The notes: generated by a model from the sequence alone, not told the origin. 64,000 bases of DNA from Duganella sp. 1411 (GCF_017833525.1 NZ_JAFICD010000001.1:1116001-1180000); one strand, 5' to 3'; positions 35,378-44,501 are shown, counted from the stretch's first letter. Numbers and translations: made by a program.

Positions 35378-36115
35378 ATGAGCGTCACATCACCAGAAAA
35401 CGTCTCCATCATGCAGTGGCCCGTCGACCACGCGACCACCCTTGCCGTGGCGCGCATCGGTTTCACGCCGGCGCCGATCGACCTCGACGGTTTCCGCCGG
35501 GCCGGCATCGACTGTCCCGACAGCATCGCCGCCTCCGTCCCCAAACGGCGGGCGGAGTTCTTCCACGGCCGACTGTGCGCGCGCGCCGCGATCGGCCTGC
35601 TGGGGCGCGACGCGCCGCAAATCGGCATCGGCCCCATGCGCGAACCGTTGTGGCCGGCCGGCCTGGTCGGCAGCATCACCCACGCGGCCGACCTGGCGGC
35701 GGCGGTGGTGCTGCCGCTCGCCAGCGGCTATCGCGGCGTCGGGCTCGATATCGAAACGGTGCTCGGCGACGACGGCGCGCGCGAGGTGGGCGGCGTCGTC
35801 GCCAGCGCCGACGAGACGCGCTATCTGGCCGCGTTCGAGCAAGCGCTGGGCCGCAACGTCCCGCTGACCCTGCTGTTTTCGGCCAAGGAGAGTTTTTTCA
35901 AGGCGGTGCACGGCGCCGTGGGGCGCTATTTCAACTTCGACGCGCTGGAGCTCGAACGGCTCGACGTGGCGGCGCGCCGCATGCACTTCCGCCAGTGCGA
36001 GGACCTCGGGCCCGACTTGCCGCCCGGCTCGCGCCACGCGGTCCACTTCCAGTTGCTCGACGCCGCGCACGTCGCCACCGTCTGCCTGTGGCGGCGCGGC
36101 GGCGAAATCGCCTAA
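35378..36115 (+). CDS. 4'-phosphopantetheinyl transferase (EntD/Sfp type)
   Basis: This 245-residue enzyme moves phosphopantetheine from CoA to a carrier-protein serine. Family landmarks are KRRAEFFHGRLCARAAI, GSITHAADLAAAVV, the metal-binding VGLDIE and the FSAKESFFKAV motif, all intact and in order. EntD-type enzymes usually serve siderophore, polyketide or peptide synthases. None is in this window, so its partner is remote. I chose ATG 35378; ATG 35411 would also keep every motif, and a longer frame from 35282 has no support. Confidence 0.88.
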   Translation: MSVTSPENVSIMQWPVDHATTLAVARIGFTPAPIDLDGFRRAGIDCPDSIAASVPKRRAEFFHGRLCARAAIGLLGRDAPQIGIGPMREPLWPAGLVGSITHAADLAAAVVLPLASGYRGVGLDIETVLGDDGAREVGGVVASADETRYLAAFEQALGRNVPLTLLFSAKESFFKAVHGAVGRYFNFDALELERLDVAARRMHFRQCEDLGPDLPPGSRHAVHFQLLDAAHVATVCLWRRGGEIA

Positions 36116-36229
36116 GGCCGTATCGCGCACACGGGTTGCGCCAGGATACTTTACAATCCGCAGCAACATTGCAGCCTCTCAACAGACGGCGCGCACGGGA
36201 AGAACTCAACCATTTAGCAAGGAACCAGC

Positions 36230-37528
36230 ATGACCGCCACCGACCTGCCGCACTACACCCCCGAAGAAAAACGCCGGCGGGTGTTCGCCATCATCAGCGC
36301 GTCGTCCGGCAACCTGGTCGAATGGTTCGACTTCTACGTCTACTCGTTCGCATCGATCTATTTCGCCAGCCAGTTCTTCCCTAGCGGCAACCCGACCACC
36401 GAATTCCTGAAATCGGCCGCCGTGTTCGCGGTCGGCTTCCTGATGCGGCCGATCGGCGGCTGGATGTTCGGGCGCATCGCCGACCGGGTCGGCCGCAAGC
36501 GCTCGATGATCATCTCGGTGCTGATGATGTGCGCCGGCTCGCTGGCGATCGCGGTGTTGCCGACCTACGCCAGCATCGGCGTGGCTGCGCCCATCCTGCT
36601 GCTGATCATCCGCATGTTCCAGGGCCTGTCCGTGGGCGGCGAGTACGGCACCACGGCCACTTACATGAGCGAGGTCGCGCTGCGCGGCCAGCGCGGCTTC
36701 TTCTCGTCGTTCCAGTACGTCACGCTGATCGGCGGCCAGTTGCTGGCCGTGTTGACGGTGGTGGTGCTGGAGCAATTCTTGAGCGAGGCCGAACTGAAGG
36801 CCTGGGGCTGGCGCGTGCCGTTCGTGATCGGCGCCATCGCCGCGCTGGTGTCGCTGATGCTGCGCCGCACCTTGCACGAAACCATCAAGCCCGAGGACAG
36901 CAAGAACCAGGAGGCCGGCACGCTGGCGGGCATCTTCAAGAACCACCGCGCCGCCTTCATCACCGTGCTCGGCTACACGGCCGGCGGCTCGCTGATTTTC
37001 TACACCTTCACCACCTACATGCAAAAGTATCTGGTCAACACCTCCGGCATGCCGGCCAAGACGGCCAGCGTGGTCATGACCGGCGCCCTGTTCCTGTACA
37101 TGTGCATGCAGCCGCTGTTCGGTATGCTGGCCGACCGCATCGGCCGCCGCAGCTCGATGATGCTGTTCGGCGCGCTGGGCGCGCTGGCGACCTATCCGAT
37201 CCTCGCCATCCTGCGCGGCAACGCCAGCCCGTATATCGCCTTCGCCTTGATCACGGTGGCGCTGGCCATCGTCAGCCTGTACACGTCGATCGGCGGCCTG
37301 GTGAAAGCCGAGATGTTCCCGCCGGAAGTGCGGGCGCTGGGCGTCGGCTTTTCCTACGCCATCGCCAACGCCATCTTCGGCGGCTCGGCCGAATTCGTCG
37401 GCCTCACGTTCAAGAACCTGGGGCACGAGAATTGGTTCTATATATATGTCACCGTCATGATGGCGATCGCCTTCCTGTTCAGCTTGCGCCTGCCGAAGAC
37501 GCCGTCGTATCTGCATACGGACCACTGA
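36230..37528 (+). CDS. MFS transporter, MHS family (KgtP-like)
   Basis: The 432-residue inner-membrane symporter has about twelve helices. The MHS signatures are clear: [16 protein letters not shown] in helix 1, [20 protein letters not shown] after helix 2, [30 protein letters not shown] between helices 8 and 9, and [16 protein letters not shown]. It is closer to the KgtP/alpha-ketoglutarate type than the other MHS protein of this window, which suggests a dicarboxylate substrate (family inference). ATG 36230 follows AAGGAA. It is transcribed alone. Confidence 0.9.
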   Translation: MTATDLPHYTPEEKRRRVFAIISASSGNLVEWFDFYVYSFASIYFASQFFPSGNPTTEFLKSAAVFAVGFLMRPIGGWMFGRIADRVGRKRSMIISVLMMCAGSLAIAVLPTYASIGVAAPILLLIIRMFQGLSVGGEYGTTATYMSEVALRGQRGFFSSFQYVTLIGGQLLAVLTVVVLEQFLSEAELKAWGWRVPFVIGAIAALVSLMLRRTLHETIKPEDSKNQEAGTLAGIFKNHRAAFITVLGYTAGGSLIFYTFTTYMQKYLVNTSGMPAKTASVVMTGALFLYMCMQPLFGMLADRIGRRSSMMLFGALGALATYPILAILRGNASPYIAFALITVALAIVSLYTSIGGLVKAEMFPPEVRALGVGFSYAIANAIFGGSAEFVGLTFKNLGHENWFYIYVTVMMAIAFLFSLRLPKTPSYLHTDH

Positions 37529-37571
37529 ACCCGGGCGCGGAGAGCCACGCCGAGGACTCAATAGAATAAAC

Positions 37572-37617
37572 GTAGATACAAAAATAGGTTGCCACCATTA
37601 TTATTTGTATCTACAAT
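37572..37617 (+). promoter_or_regulatory. BrnT/BrnA promoter with embedded inverted-repeat operator
   Basis: TTGCCA (37589-37594) and TACAAT (37612-37617) are spaced by exactly 17 bases, a good sigma-70 promoter. Inverted arms GTAGATACAAA (37572-37582) and TTTGTATCTAC (37604-37614) flank the -35 and run into the -10. A BrnA dimer bound there would block transcription, the known mode of autoregulation in this family. Confidence 0.75.
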
Positions 37618-37624
37618 TATTCAC

Positions 37625-37891
37625 ATGGACATCGCATTCGACTCCGACAAAGATGCCGCCAACATCGAAAAGCACGGCATTTCGCTCGCGGCGGCCGCTC
37701 TGATCGAATGGGAAGACGCTTTGACATGGAAGGATGAACGGCACGACTACGGCGAGGCGCGCATTTGCGCAATCGCCTACATCGCCGACCGCCTACACTA
37801 CGTTGTGTATGTGGACCGTGACGACGTCCGCCGCATCATCAGCCTGCGCAAAGCCAACTTGAGAGAGGTAAGACGATATGCCGAAGCTTAA
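37625..37891 (+). CDS. brnT: BrnT-family ribonuclease toxin
   Basis: This 88-residue toxin of the type II BrnT/BrnA system is an RNase with a RelE-like fold. It shows the family start (FDSDKDAANIEKHGISL), the central DERHDYGEARICAIAYI and the end RRIISLRKANLREVRRYAEA, at normal family length. The ATG at 37625 has no ribosome site, and it lies only 8 bases after the predicted -10 box, so the transcript may be leaderless. A TTG at 37589 is possible but would sit inside the promoter. It overlaps the antitoxin gene by 14 bases. Confidence 0.9.
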   Translation: MDIAFDSDKDAANIEKHGISLAAAALIEWEDALTWKDERHDYGEARICAIAYIADRLHYVVYVDRDDVRRIISLRKANLREVRRYAEA

Positions 37892-38174
37892 ACCAGGTAC
37901 CGTGTTCCCTACCAACGAGGAAGACGTCGCCATCACCAACGCGGCGATGCAAGATCCCGACGCGAAACCCTACACCGACGAGGAATGGGAGGCGACCATG
38001 CCGACACGCGGACGCGGCCGGCCGGCAGGCAGCGGCACGAAGGTCGCCATGAACATCCGCCTGGACCGCGATCTGGTCGATGCCTTCAAGGGGACCGGAG
38101 AGGGTTGGCAAACCCGCCTGAACGACGCACTGCGCGATTGGGCTAAAAACCATAAACTACTCGTGGCTAAATAG
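37878..38174 (+). CDS. brnA: BrnA-family antitoxin
   Basis: The 98-residue antitoxin has a disordered, acidic N-terminal half that should wrap the toxin (TNEEDVAITNAAMQDPDAKP, YTDEEWEATMPTRGRGRP) and a C-terminal ribbon-helix-helix domain (KVAMNIRLDRDLVDAFK, GEGWQTRLNDALRDW). It neutralises BrnT and represses the operon through the inverted repeat upstream. ATG 37878 is preceded by a strong GAGAGAGG ribosome site inside the toxin gene, which favours antitoxin synthesis over the toxin. Confidence 0.9.
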   Translation: MPKLKPGTVFPTNEEDVAITNAAMQDPDAKPYTDEEWEATMPTRGRGRPAGSGTKVAMNIRLDRDLVDAFKGTGEGWQTRLNDALRDWAKNHKLLVAK

Positions 38175-38181
38175 CAGGGTA

Positions 38182-38208
38182 TGTCACAAAGCAGGCGCCC
38201 GGCGCGTC
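38182..38208 (+). promoter_or_regulatory. ECF41-type promoter before the sigma factor gene
   Basis: TGTCACA (38182-38188) and CGTC (38205-38208) are separated by 16 bases, the published ECF41 promoter signature as I know it. The same pair with the same spacing occurs before the AhpD-like gene. It implies positive autoregulation. Confidence 0.8.
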
Positions 38209-38240
38209 TAATCTGCAGACCCACTCCGTTCGCAGCCACC

Positions 38241-39113
38241 ATGACCGACTCCGCCGCCTTCACCGCCCTCCGCCCCCGGCTGTTCGCCATCGCCTACCGC
38301 ATGCTGGGCGTGCGCGCCGACGCCGAGGATGTGGTGCAGGACGCCTGGCTGCGCTGGCACGGCAGCGACCAGCAGGCGGTGCAATCGGCCGAGGCCTGGC
38401 TGGTCACCCTCACCACCCGGCTGGCCATCGACCGCCTGCGCGCGCGCCAGGCCGAGCGCGACACCTACGTCGGCTGGTGGCTGCCCGAGCCGATCGTCGA
38501 ACTCGACGAGCGCACGCCGGAGAGCAGCGCCGAGCTGGCCAGCGAGGTGTCGATGGCCTTCCTGTGGGTGCTCGAGCGCCTGTCGCCCGAGGAGCGCGCC
38601 GCCTTCCTGATGCGGCAGGTGTTCGATCACGACTACGCCGACATCGCCGACATCCTCGGCAAGAGCGAGGCCGCCTGCCGGCAGATGGTGCACCGGGCGC
38701 AGGAGCGCGTGCGCCAGCAAACCCCGCGCTTCGACGTGCCGCGCGACGCCCACCGCGCGCTGCTGGCGCGCTTCATGGCCGCCGCCCAGGCCGGCGACCG
38801 CGCGGCCATGAAGACCATGATGACGGACGAGGTGCAACTGGTGTCCGACGGCGGCGGCAAGATCAAGTCCTTCCTGCGCATCCTGCGCGGCGCCGGCCGG
38901 GTGGCGGGCGTGTTCTGGTCGCTGGAACACCAGTATCCGCAGCGGGTGGCCTACCGCCAGGCCAGGATCAACGGCGAGCCGGGCTTGCTGCGCTACGTCG
39001 AAGGCAAGCTCGAATCGGCGCAATCGTTCGTGATCGAGGACGGCCGCATCGCCGCGGTGCTGGTGATGCGCAATCCGGACAAGCTGACCGGCGCGCCGCA
39101 ATTTATTTTCTAA
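38241..39113 (+). CDS. ECF41-family RNA polymerase sigma factor (SigJ-like)
   Basis: The 290-residue sigma factor has region 2 (LFAIAYRMLGVRADAEDVVQ), region 4 (LSPEERAAFLMRQVFDHDYA, ILGKSEAACRQMVHRA) and the SnoaL-like C-terminal extension that defines ECF41. All three ECF41 hallmark motifs are present: WLPEP in the linker, DGGGK, and NPDKL near the C-terminus. The extension replaces a separate anti-sigma factor and modulates activity. ATG 38241 is chosen; a frame from 38181 would place the promoter inside the gene. The typical partner, a carboxymuconolactone decarboxylase-like gene, follows and carries the same promoter motif. Confidence 0.92.
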   Translation: MTDSAAFTALRPRLFAIAYRMLGVRADAEDVVQDAWLRWHGSDQQAVQSAEAWLVTLTTRLAIDRLRARQAERDTYVGWWLPEPIVELDERTPESSAELASEVSMAFLWVLERLSPEERAAFLMRQVFDHDYADIADILGKSEAACRQMVHRAQERVRQQTPRFDVPRDAHRALLARFMAAAQAGDRAAMKTMMTDEVQLVSDGGGKIKSFLRILRGAGRVAGVFWSLEHQYPQRVAYRQARINGEPGLLRYVEGKLESAQSFVIEDGRIAAVLVMRNPDKLTGAPQFIF

Positions 39114-39117
39114 CAGC

Positions 39118-39144
39118 TGTCACAGGCGGCGCGGGTGGCCCGTC
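39118..39144 (+). promoter_or_regulatory. ECF41-type promoter before the AhpD-like gene
   Basis: TGTCACA (39118-39124), 16 bases, then CGTC (39141-39144). It begins 5 bases after the sigma-factor stop codon and matches the sigma factor's own promoter in motif and spacing, so the AhpD-like gene is its direct target. Confidence 0.85.
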
Positions 39145-39197
39145 TAACAGGGTATGCGGGGCGCAATGGTGCGCCCCACCCTCTGAAAGGCATCATC

Positions 39198-39671
39198 ATG
39201 ACGCAAACCGCCCGCCTCCCCTCCTTCTTCCAGCTCGCCCCCGCCAATCTGCAGGCGATGATCGCGCTGTCAGCCTCGGTCAAAAAAAGTTCGCTGGGCG
39301 CGCGTCTGGTGGAGCTGGTCAACTTGCGCGTGTCGCAGATCAACGGCTGCGGCGTGTGCGTCGACATGCACTGGCGCGACCTGATCAAACAGGGCGCCGA
39401 CCCGCGCCACCTGAACGCCATCGCCGGCTGGCGCGAGGCGCCGTCCTCGTTCTTCAGCGACAGCGAACGCGCCGCGCTCAACTGGGCCGAAGCGGTCAAC
39501 GCGCTGCCGCACCGGCAGCCCGGCGACGACGATTTCGCCCGGCTCAAAGAACACTTCAACGACACCGCGATCGCCGAACTGGGCTACGCGATCGCGGTGA
39601 TACGCGGTTGGAACGTAATCAATGCCAGTTTGCACAACCAGATTCCCGAGGTGCCGGCGCCGGGATTCTAA
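39198..39671 (+). CDS. AhpD/carboxymuconolactone decarboxylase-like protein, ECF41 partner
   Basis: This 157-residue protein of the alkylhydroperoxidase AhpD superfamily has the redox pair and proton-relay residues in NGCGVCVDMHWRDL (Cys-x-x-Cys plus His). LVELVNLRVSQI before and LGYAIAVIRGWNVINAS after complete the fold. It probably detoxifies peroxides or a related oxidant. Such genes are the conserved partner of ECF41 sigma factors, and the promoter motif directly upstream matches that. ATG 39198 follows GAAAGG. Confidence 0.9.
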   Translation: MTQTARLPSFFQLAPANLQAMIALSASVKKSSLGARLVELVNLRVSQINGCGVCVDMHWRDLIKQGADPRHLNAIAGWREAPSSFFSDSERAALNWAEAVNALPHRQPGDDDFARLKEHFNDTAIAELGYAIAVIRGWNVINASLHNQIPEVPAPGF

Positions 39672-39852
39672 GGCTTGCCCATTTGGCAAACACGTTCTTG
39701 ACCACGACGTTTTTGCCAACCTTTAACGATATCATTTTGTTAGTTTTCAGGGCACGCATTTTCACAATTACAACAGTTATATTTTTTACACCGAAGAGGG
39801 ATTCGGCGTTATCTCGCGCGCGTATGCTTATCATCTAAGCGGCTCCTGCTAC

Positions 39853-39866
39853 TTGATAAAAATCAA
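39853..39866. promoter_or_regulatory. Perfect FNR/Anr box before the patatin-like gene
   Basis: TTGAT-AAAA-ATCAA matches the FNR consensus exactly and is centred 58 bases before the phospholipase ATG. The surrounding 246-base gap (39672-39917) is unusually AT-rich for this window and holds no gene I can support. Anaerobic or low-oxygen control of the following gene is the likely meaning. Confidence 0.6.
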
Positions 39867-39917
39867 ACGTGCGCTTCATTCCCTCGCACGCATCGCCCGG
39901 CCGCGCCAGGAGATGTC

Positions 39918-42821
39918 ATGCTTGATAAACAGACACCGCACTCGTTCGCCGAGGTGTTCGCCCACGAACAATCGCTGTTTGCCGGATTTCCGCCGCCCGC
40001 CGACGCGCCATCGAAACCGGCCGCCGAGGCATTGTCCGAACTCTACGGCAAGGCGGCGGACCGCCAGTTCGCCGGACTGGCCCTGTCCGGCGGCGGCATC
40101 CGCAGCGCCACCTTCAACCTCGGCGTGCTGCAGGCGCTGGCGGATCTGGGGCTGTTGAGCAAATTCCACTATCTGTCCACGGTATCCGGCGGCGGCTACA
40201 TCGGCGGCTGGCTGAGCAAATGGATACACACCGCGCCGGGCGGCGTGGCCGAGGTGGAAAAGCACCTGCGCGGCGCCGGCGACGGCCCCGCCCCGCGCGC
40301 CGAGCCCAAGGAAGTGCAATTCCTGCGCAAGTACAGCAACTACCTCACGCCCCGCAGCGGCCTGTTCACCGCCGACACCTGGACCTTGATCTGCACCTAC
40401 GTGCGCAACACCATGCTGAACATGACCATGCTGGTCGCCTGGATGGCGGTGCTGTTCCTGCTGCCGCGCGTGCTGCTGCTATGGGTGGACGAGTTGCGCA
40501 ACCACCAGCGCTCCGTGGTCCTGCCGCTCAGCCTGGGCATTTTTCTCGCGTGCGTCGCCAGCATGGCGTTGAACATCTCGCTCAAGGGGCCGGCCACCAA
40601 GACCTTCGGCTGGCTGCAAAGCCAGAAATGGGTGCTGCGCAGCGTCTGCTATCCGTTGATGATCGCGGCCTTCCTCGGCAGCATCGCCTTTGTCCAGTAC
40701 CAAAGCCAGATGATCGACTACCTGGACCATTTGACGTTGCGTTCATGGCCCGCCGCCTGGCTGCTGCTGCCGGGCGCCGTGTATTCGCTGTTCTGGGGCG
40801 CCGGCTGGATTTTGGCGCAATACCTGAACCGGCGCGCGGCGCTGGCACCGGGCGCCGCCGCGCGCTGGCGCCTGGCACCGGGCGCGTGGCGCCAAACCAC
40901 GACGGAAGCGCTGGGCCATGCCTTGTGCGCGATCGGCGCGCTCGCGGTCGGGACGCTGCTGATGGTGTGGCTGTGCCGCAGCGTCGGCGCGGCCACGCTG
41001 GAGCGCCTGGCCAACGTGCACTTGGCAACGCTGGGCATGCCGGCGGTGCTGTGCGTGTTCGGCGTGACGATGACCCTGATGATCGGGCTGATCGGCCGCC
41101 TGTATGGCGACGCCAGCCGCGAATGGTGGGCCCGCCAGGGCGCCTGGACCGTGATCCTGGCGGCGGCCTGGCTGATGGTGTGCGCCGCCACGTTTTACCT
41201 GCCCGCGCTGCTGGCCTGGGCGTTCGAGCGCTACGCCACCTCGGCGTCGCTGGCCGCCGGCTTCACCTCGCTGATCACCTACCTCGGCCTGCGCTCGGGC
41301 AGCGGCAAGGGCACCGGGCAACCGGGTCGGGCGGGCCGCTCCGGCCGGCTCGAACTGCTCGCCCAACTGGCCCCCTACGCGTTCAGCCTGTTGTTTCTGG
41401 GCCTGCTCACCACCGGCCTGATCGCGCTGGTCGCCAACGGTCCGCCGCACGTCGCGTATCCGCCCGCCGCCGACGACGCCGCGTCCCTGGCGCTGTACTT
41501 CGAGCGCTACCTGGCGCTCAGCGACGCCCTGGCCTGGGGCCATCTGTGGCCGACGATGCTGACCTGCGCGGTCGCGGCGCTGTTGCTCGGCTGGCGGGTC
41601 GACATCAATAAATTTTCACTCTACATGATGTACCGCCTGCGCCTGGCACGCGCCTACTTCGGCGCCACCAACCACGCGCGCCTGCCGCATCCGTTCACCG
41701 GCTTCGACCCGGGCGACGACCTGCCGCTGCACGAGTTGCTGCATCCGCGCGCGGCCGCCGGCACCGCGCCGCCGCCCGGCCCGCCGCCCAAGCCCTACCA
41801 CCTGTTCAACGCGGCGGTCAATCTGGTGCAAGGCACGGAACTGGCCTGGCAGACCCGCAAGGCCGCCAACTTTGTTTTCAGCCCGGCGTTTTCCGGCTTC
41901 GAACTGCCGGCGGCCAACGGCGGCGCGGGCGGCTTCCGTTCGACCGAGCGCTACGCCACGCGCGGCACCTTCGGGGACGAGCACGACAACGGCGTCAAAC
42001 TGGGCACCGCCGTCGCCATCTCCGGCGCCGCCGCCAGCCCCAACATGGGCTACCACTCGTCGCCGCCGCTCAGCTTCCTGATGACGCTGTTCAACCTGCG
42101 CCTCGGGCGCTGGTCGCCGAATCCCGCCAACGCCGGGTGGCAGCGGGCCACGCCCGCGCTCGGGTTGTTTTGCATCGTTAAGGAGCTGTTCGGCCTGACC
42201 AACGCCGATTCCGACTTCGTCTACCTGTCGGACGGCGGCCACTTCGAAAACCTCGGCTTGTACGAGCTGGTGCGGCGCCGCTGCCAGCTGATCGTGGTGG
42301 TCGACGCCAGCTGCGACGAGGCCGACAATTTCGAGGACCTGGGCAACGCCATCCGCACATGCCTGACCGACTTCAACGTGCCGATCACGCTCGATGTCGC
42401 CACGCTGCCCGGCGCCGCCGGCGGCGCCCCGCGCGGCAGTTGCGTCACCGGCCGCATCCATTATCACCAGGCCGACGGCGGCAGCCAGCACGGCGTGCTG
42501 CTCTACCTGAAGCCGGCGCTGACCGGCGGCGAAAACGCCGACATCGTCAACTACAGCCGCTTGCATCCGGCTTTTCCGCACGAATCGACGGCCGACCAGT
42601 GGTTCGACGAAAGCCAGTTCGACAGCTATCGCAGCCTGGGCCGCCACATCGCCGCCCAAGCGTTGGGGCCGGCGGTGGCGGCGGCGGCCAAGGGCGGCGC
42701 GCGCGGCGACGAGCGCGGCTACATCGGCCGCCTCAGCGACGCCCTGGCCACGCCACGCCCGCCGCCGCGCCGCGTGTCGCGCCGGCGGGCGGCGGCGGAG
42801 CGCGGCGGCGCGCCGGCGTGA
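39918..42821 (+). CDS. Membrane-embedded patatin-like phospholipase
   Basis: The 967-residue protein has a patatin catalytic fold split by a large membrane domain. The N-terminal part holds the oxyanion motif LSGGGIRSATFNLGVLQ (near 58) and the nucleophile Ser in STVSGGGYIGGW (near 90). About eight hydrophobic helices (about 160-550) follow. The catalytic Asp lies in YLSDGGHFENLGLYEL near 775, so the dyad is complete but about 690 residues apart. Patatins hydrolyse acyl esters of membrane lipids, and this form should act on the inner-membrane surface. The Arg-rich C-terminus (RPPPRRVSRRRAAAERGG) could contact acidic lipids. A perfect FNR box lies upstream. No secretion-system genes adjoin it. 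Confidence 0.88.
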   Translation: MLDKQTPHSFAEVFAHEQSLFAGFPPPADAPSKPAAEALSELYGKAADRQFAGLALSGGGIRSATFNLGVLQALADLGLLSKFHYLSTVSGGGYIGGWLSKWIHTAPGGVAEVEKHLRGAGDGPAPRAEPKEVQFLRKYSNYLTPRSGLFTADTWTLICTYVRNTMLNMTMLVAWMAVLFLLPRVLLLWVDELRNHQRSVVLPLSLGIFLACVASMALNISLKGPATKTFGWLQSQKWVLRSVCYPLMIAAFLGSIAFVQYQSQMIDYLDHLTLRSWPAAWLLLPGAVYSLFWGAGWILAQYLNRRAALAPGAAARWRLAPGAWRQTTTEALGHALCAIGALAVGTLLMVWLCRSVGAATLERLANVHLATLGMPAVLCVFGVTMTLMIGLIGRLYGDASREWWARQGAWTVILAAAWLMVCAATFYLPALLAWAFERYATSASLAAGFTSLITYLGLRSGSGKGTGQPGRAGRSGRLELLAQLAPYAFSLLFLGLLTTGLIALVANGPPHVAYPPAADDAASLALYFERYLALSDALAWGHLWPTMLTCAVAALLLGWRVDINKFSLYMMYRLRLARAYFGATNHARLPHPFTGFDPGDDLPLHELLHPRAAAGTAPPPGPPPKPYHLFNAAVNLVQGTELAWQTRKAANFVFSPAFSGFELPAANGGAGGFRSTERYATRGTFGDEHDNGVKLGTAVAISGAAASPNMGYHSSPPLSFLMTLFNLRLGRWSPNPANAGWQRATPALGLFCIVKELFGLTNADSDFVYLSDGGHFENLGLYELVRRRCQLIVVVDASCDEADNFEDLGNAIRTCLTDFNVPITLDVATLPGAAGGAPRGSCVTGRIHYHQADGGSQHGVLLYLKPALTGGENADIVNYSRLHPAFPHESTADQWFDESQFDSYRSLGRHIAAQALGPAVAAAAKGGARGDERGYIGRLSDALATPRPPPRRVSRRRAAAERGGAPA

Positions 42822-42873
42822 ACCTCTTCGCCCCCTGCCGTCGACGCGGCCACCGGTTTTCCGCCACCCCGCG

Positions 42874-44331
42874 TTATGGCGCGGTGCCGTACTCGTCGGC
42901 GCCCAGGTCGATCACGCCCTCCTTCCGCGCCTGGCCGTTGATGTCCAGCGTGCCGTTGACCGGAATCGCGCCCGACGGGAAGTAGGCCGTCCACAGCGGC
43001 GAGCTCCAGGTCGTCAGCGCGGTGCCGACGGCGCCGACATTGATCGCCGGCGAGGTGGCCTGGAGGTTCAGGTCGCCGTTCTGCGGCGCGACATAACGGG
43101 GGTCGGCGACGACGCGCGTGCCCGGCAAGCTGGTCGCGGCCGACGCGGCGCCCCACCACAGGTTGACGCCCCACACGTTGCCGCTGTGCCCGCTTCCCTC
43201 GACCACGTAGTCTTCCGCGATCGTGCCTTCGCCGTAGAAAATATTATTGGCGAAGCGCGAGTCGATCACCTTGTACTGGAACACCACCTCGGTGCCCCAG
43301 CCCTGGTTCTTGTAGAACGAGTTGTTGTTGACCTGGATGCGGCGCGCCTGGCCGGCGCCCGACGAATAGCCGCCCAGCGACAAGCCGGCTTCGCGGTTGT
43401 TGTACACGAAGTTGTTGGTCATCAAAATATCCTCGGTCGCCTTGCCGCTGTGCTCGCTGGCGAATTCGAAGCCGATGTCGTTGCCGGTGGAGATGTTGCG
43501 GTCGAAAATGATATTGCGACCGCCGTCCACGTAAAAGCCACCGGCCGACCCTTCGCCGCCATACCACGGATTGGTGGCGCTGGAATTGTTGCGCGCGATG
43601 TTGTTTCGCACCATGCCGTTGCGGACCCGGTCGTTCTCGCCGCAATTCTGGCACTCGCCCTCGTAGCCGATGAAATCGAAGCCGATGTTATTGTTGTCGT
43701 GCACATTGTTGTTGAGCACCTCGAAGCGGTCGACGTTGCCGTTGATGACCAGCGCCTCGCTGGCCTGCAGCACGTTCTTGTAGACCTCGTTACCCTGGAC
43801 CAGCAGGTCGGTGACGCCGGTCGCGTTCGTGCCGAACACGGCCAGGCCATGGGCGCCGACCGCGCACGGGTCCTTGCAGGTGCTGGTGTTGCGGATGTCG
43901 TGGATCTTGTTGTTGACGATCTGCAGATGCGAGCCGTTGCCCTCGATCAGGATGCCGACCGGCGTATTGCTGCCGCTCGACGTCAGGCCGGCCACCTCGA
44001 ACCCGTCGACCCGCACGTAATTCGAATTGTTGATCGTGATCAGGCCCTGGCGTCCCGACGGGCTGAGACCGCTGCCGCTGATGATCGCGCCCGCATCGCC
44101 CTTGAGCGTGATGAAGGCGTTGGCGTTGCCGGACTTGCCGGAAATAAGCACCTTCTGTGCGTAGGTGCCGGCCAGCACGCGCACGGTGTCGCCAGCGGCG
44201 GCCTTGTCCACCGCCTGCTGGATCGACTGGCCGGGAGCGACCGTGTACGTGGCGGCCAGCGCGGCGCCGAGGTGGGTGGACATCAGAAGGCCGGCGAGCA
44301 CGCGCGCGGCCTTGGTTTTGACATAGTTCAT
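42874..44331 (-). CDS. Secreted right-handed parallel beta-helix protein
   Basis: This 485-residue exported protein has a signal peptide (about 1-28, ending LAA), the start-of-helix motif YTVAPGQSIQQAVDKAAAGDTVRVLAGTY, then about ten beta-helix coils marked by NNKIHDI, GNEVYKN, NNNVHDNN, NNIARNN and NNFVYNN. The end LDINGQARKEGVIDLGADEYG is typical of secreted beta-helix proteins that bind or cleave polysaccharides, as in polysaccharide lyases. I see no definite catalytic set. ATG 44331 follows GGAG. Its promoter shares a 23-base element with the divergent TonB receptor promoter, so it likely belongs to the same regulon. Confidence 0.83.
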   Translation of the reverse strand: MNYVKTKAARVLAGLLMSTHLGAALAATYTVAPGQSIQQAVDKAAAGDTVRVLAGTYAQKVLISGKSGNANAFITLKGDAGAIISGSGLSPSGRQGLITINNSNYVRVDGFEVAGLTSSGSNTPVGILIEGNGSHLQIVNNKIHDIRNTSTCKDPCAVGAHGLAVFGTNATGVTDLLVQGNEVYKNVLQASEALVINGNVDRFEVLNNNVHDNNNIGFDFIGYEGECQNCGENDRVRNGMVRNNIARNNSSATNPWYGGEGSAGGFYVDGGRNIIFDRNISTGNDIGFEFASEHSGKATEDILMTNNFVYNNREAGLSLGGYSSGAGQARRIQVNNNSFYKNQGWGTEVVFQYKVIDSRFANNIFYGEGTIAEDYVVEGSGHSGNVWGVNLWWGAASAATSLPGTRVVADPRYVAPQNGDLNLQATSPAINVGAVGTALTTWSSPLWTAYFPSGAIPVNGTLDINGQARKEGVIDLGADEYGTAP

Positions 44332-44436
44332 AGGCAATTCTCCAGATGGCGGCTCCAACGGCGAGCCAGGTGAATGAAACCGTCGCGGCGGCATCAGGGG
44401 ATGCCACCACGAAAAGCATAGTAATAAGCAAAGAAA

Positions 44437-44459
44437 GAAAACACAAGAAACTTTCGAAA
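44437..44459 (-). promoter_or_regulatory. AgaR-box-like element, copy facing the beta-helix gene
   Basis: Read on the minus strand this 23-base element matches 44651-44673 on the plus strand at 22 of 23 positions, with core TTCTTGTGTTTTC preceded by TTTCGAAAG. It lies about 105 bases before the beta-helix start. The plus strand here carries AACTTTCG, also found before the regulator gene. Confidence 0.6.
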
Positions 44460-44501
44460 TACTTCGATTTAGTGCGATTGCTATTTTTCCTGCCGCTATC
44501 A

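Noticed and set aside
35378..36115. Secondary-metabolite cluster suggested by the phosphopantetheinyl transferase
   Set aside because: No carrier protein, NRPS or PKS gene lies nearby. The gene stands alone.
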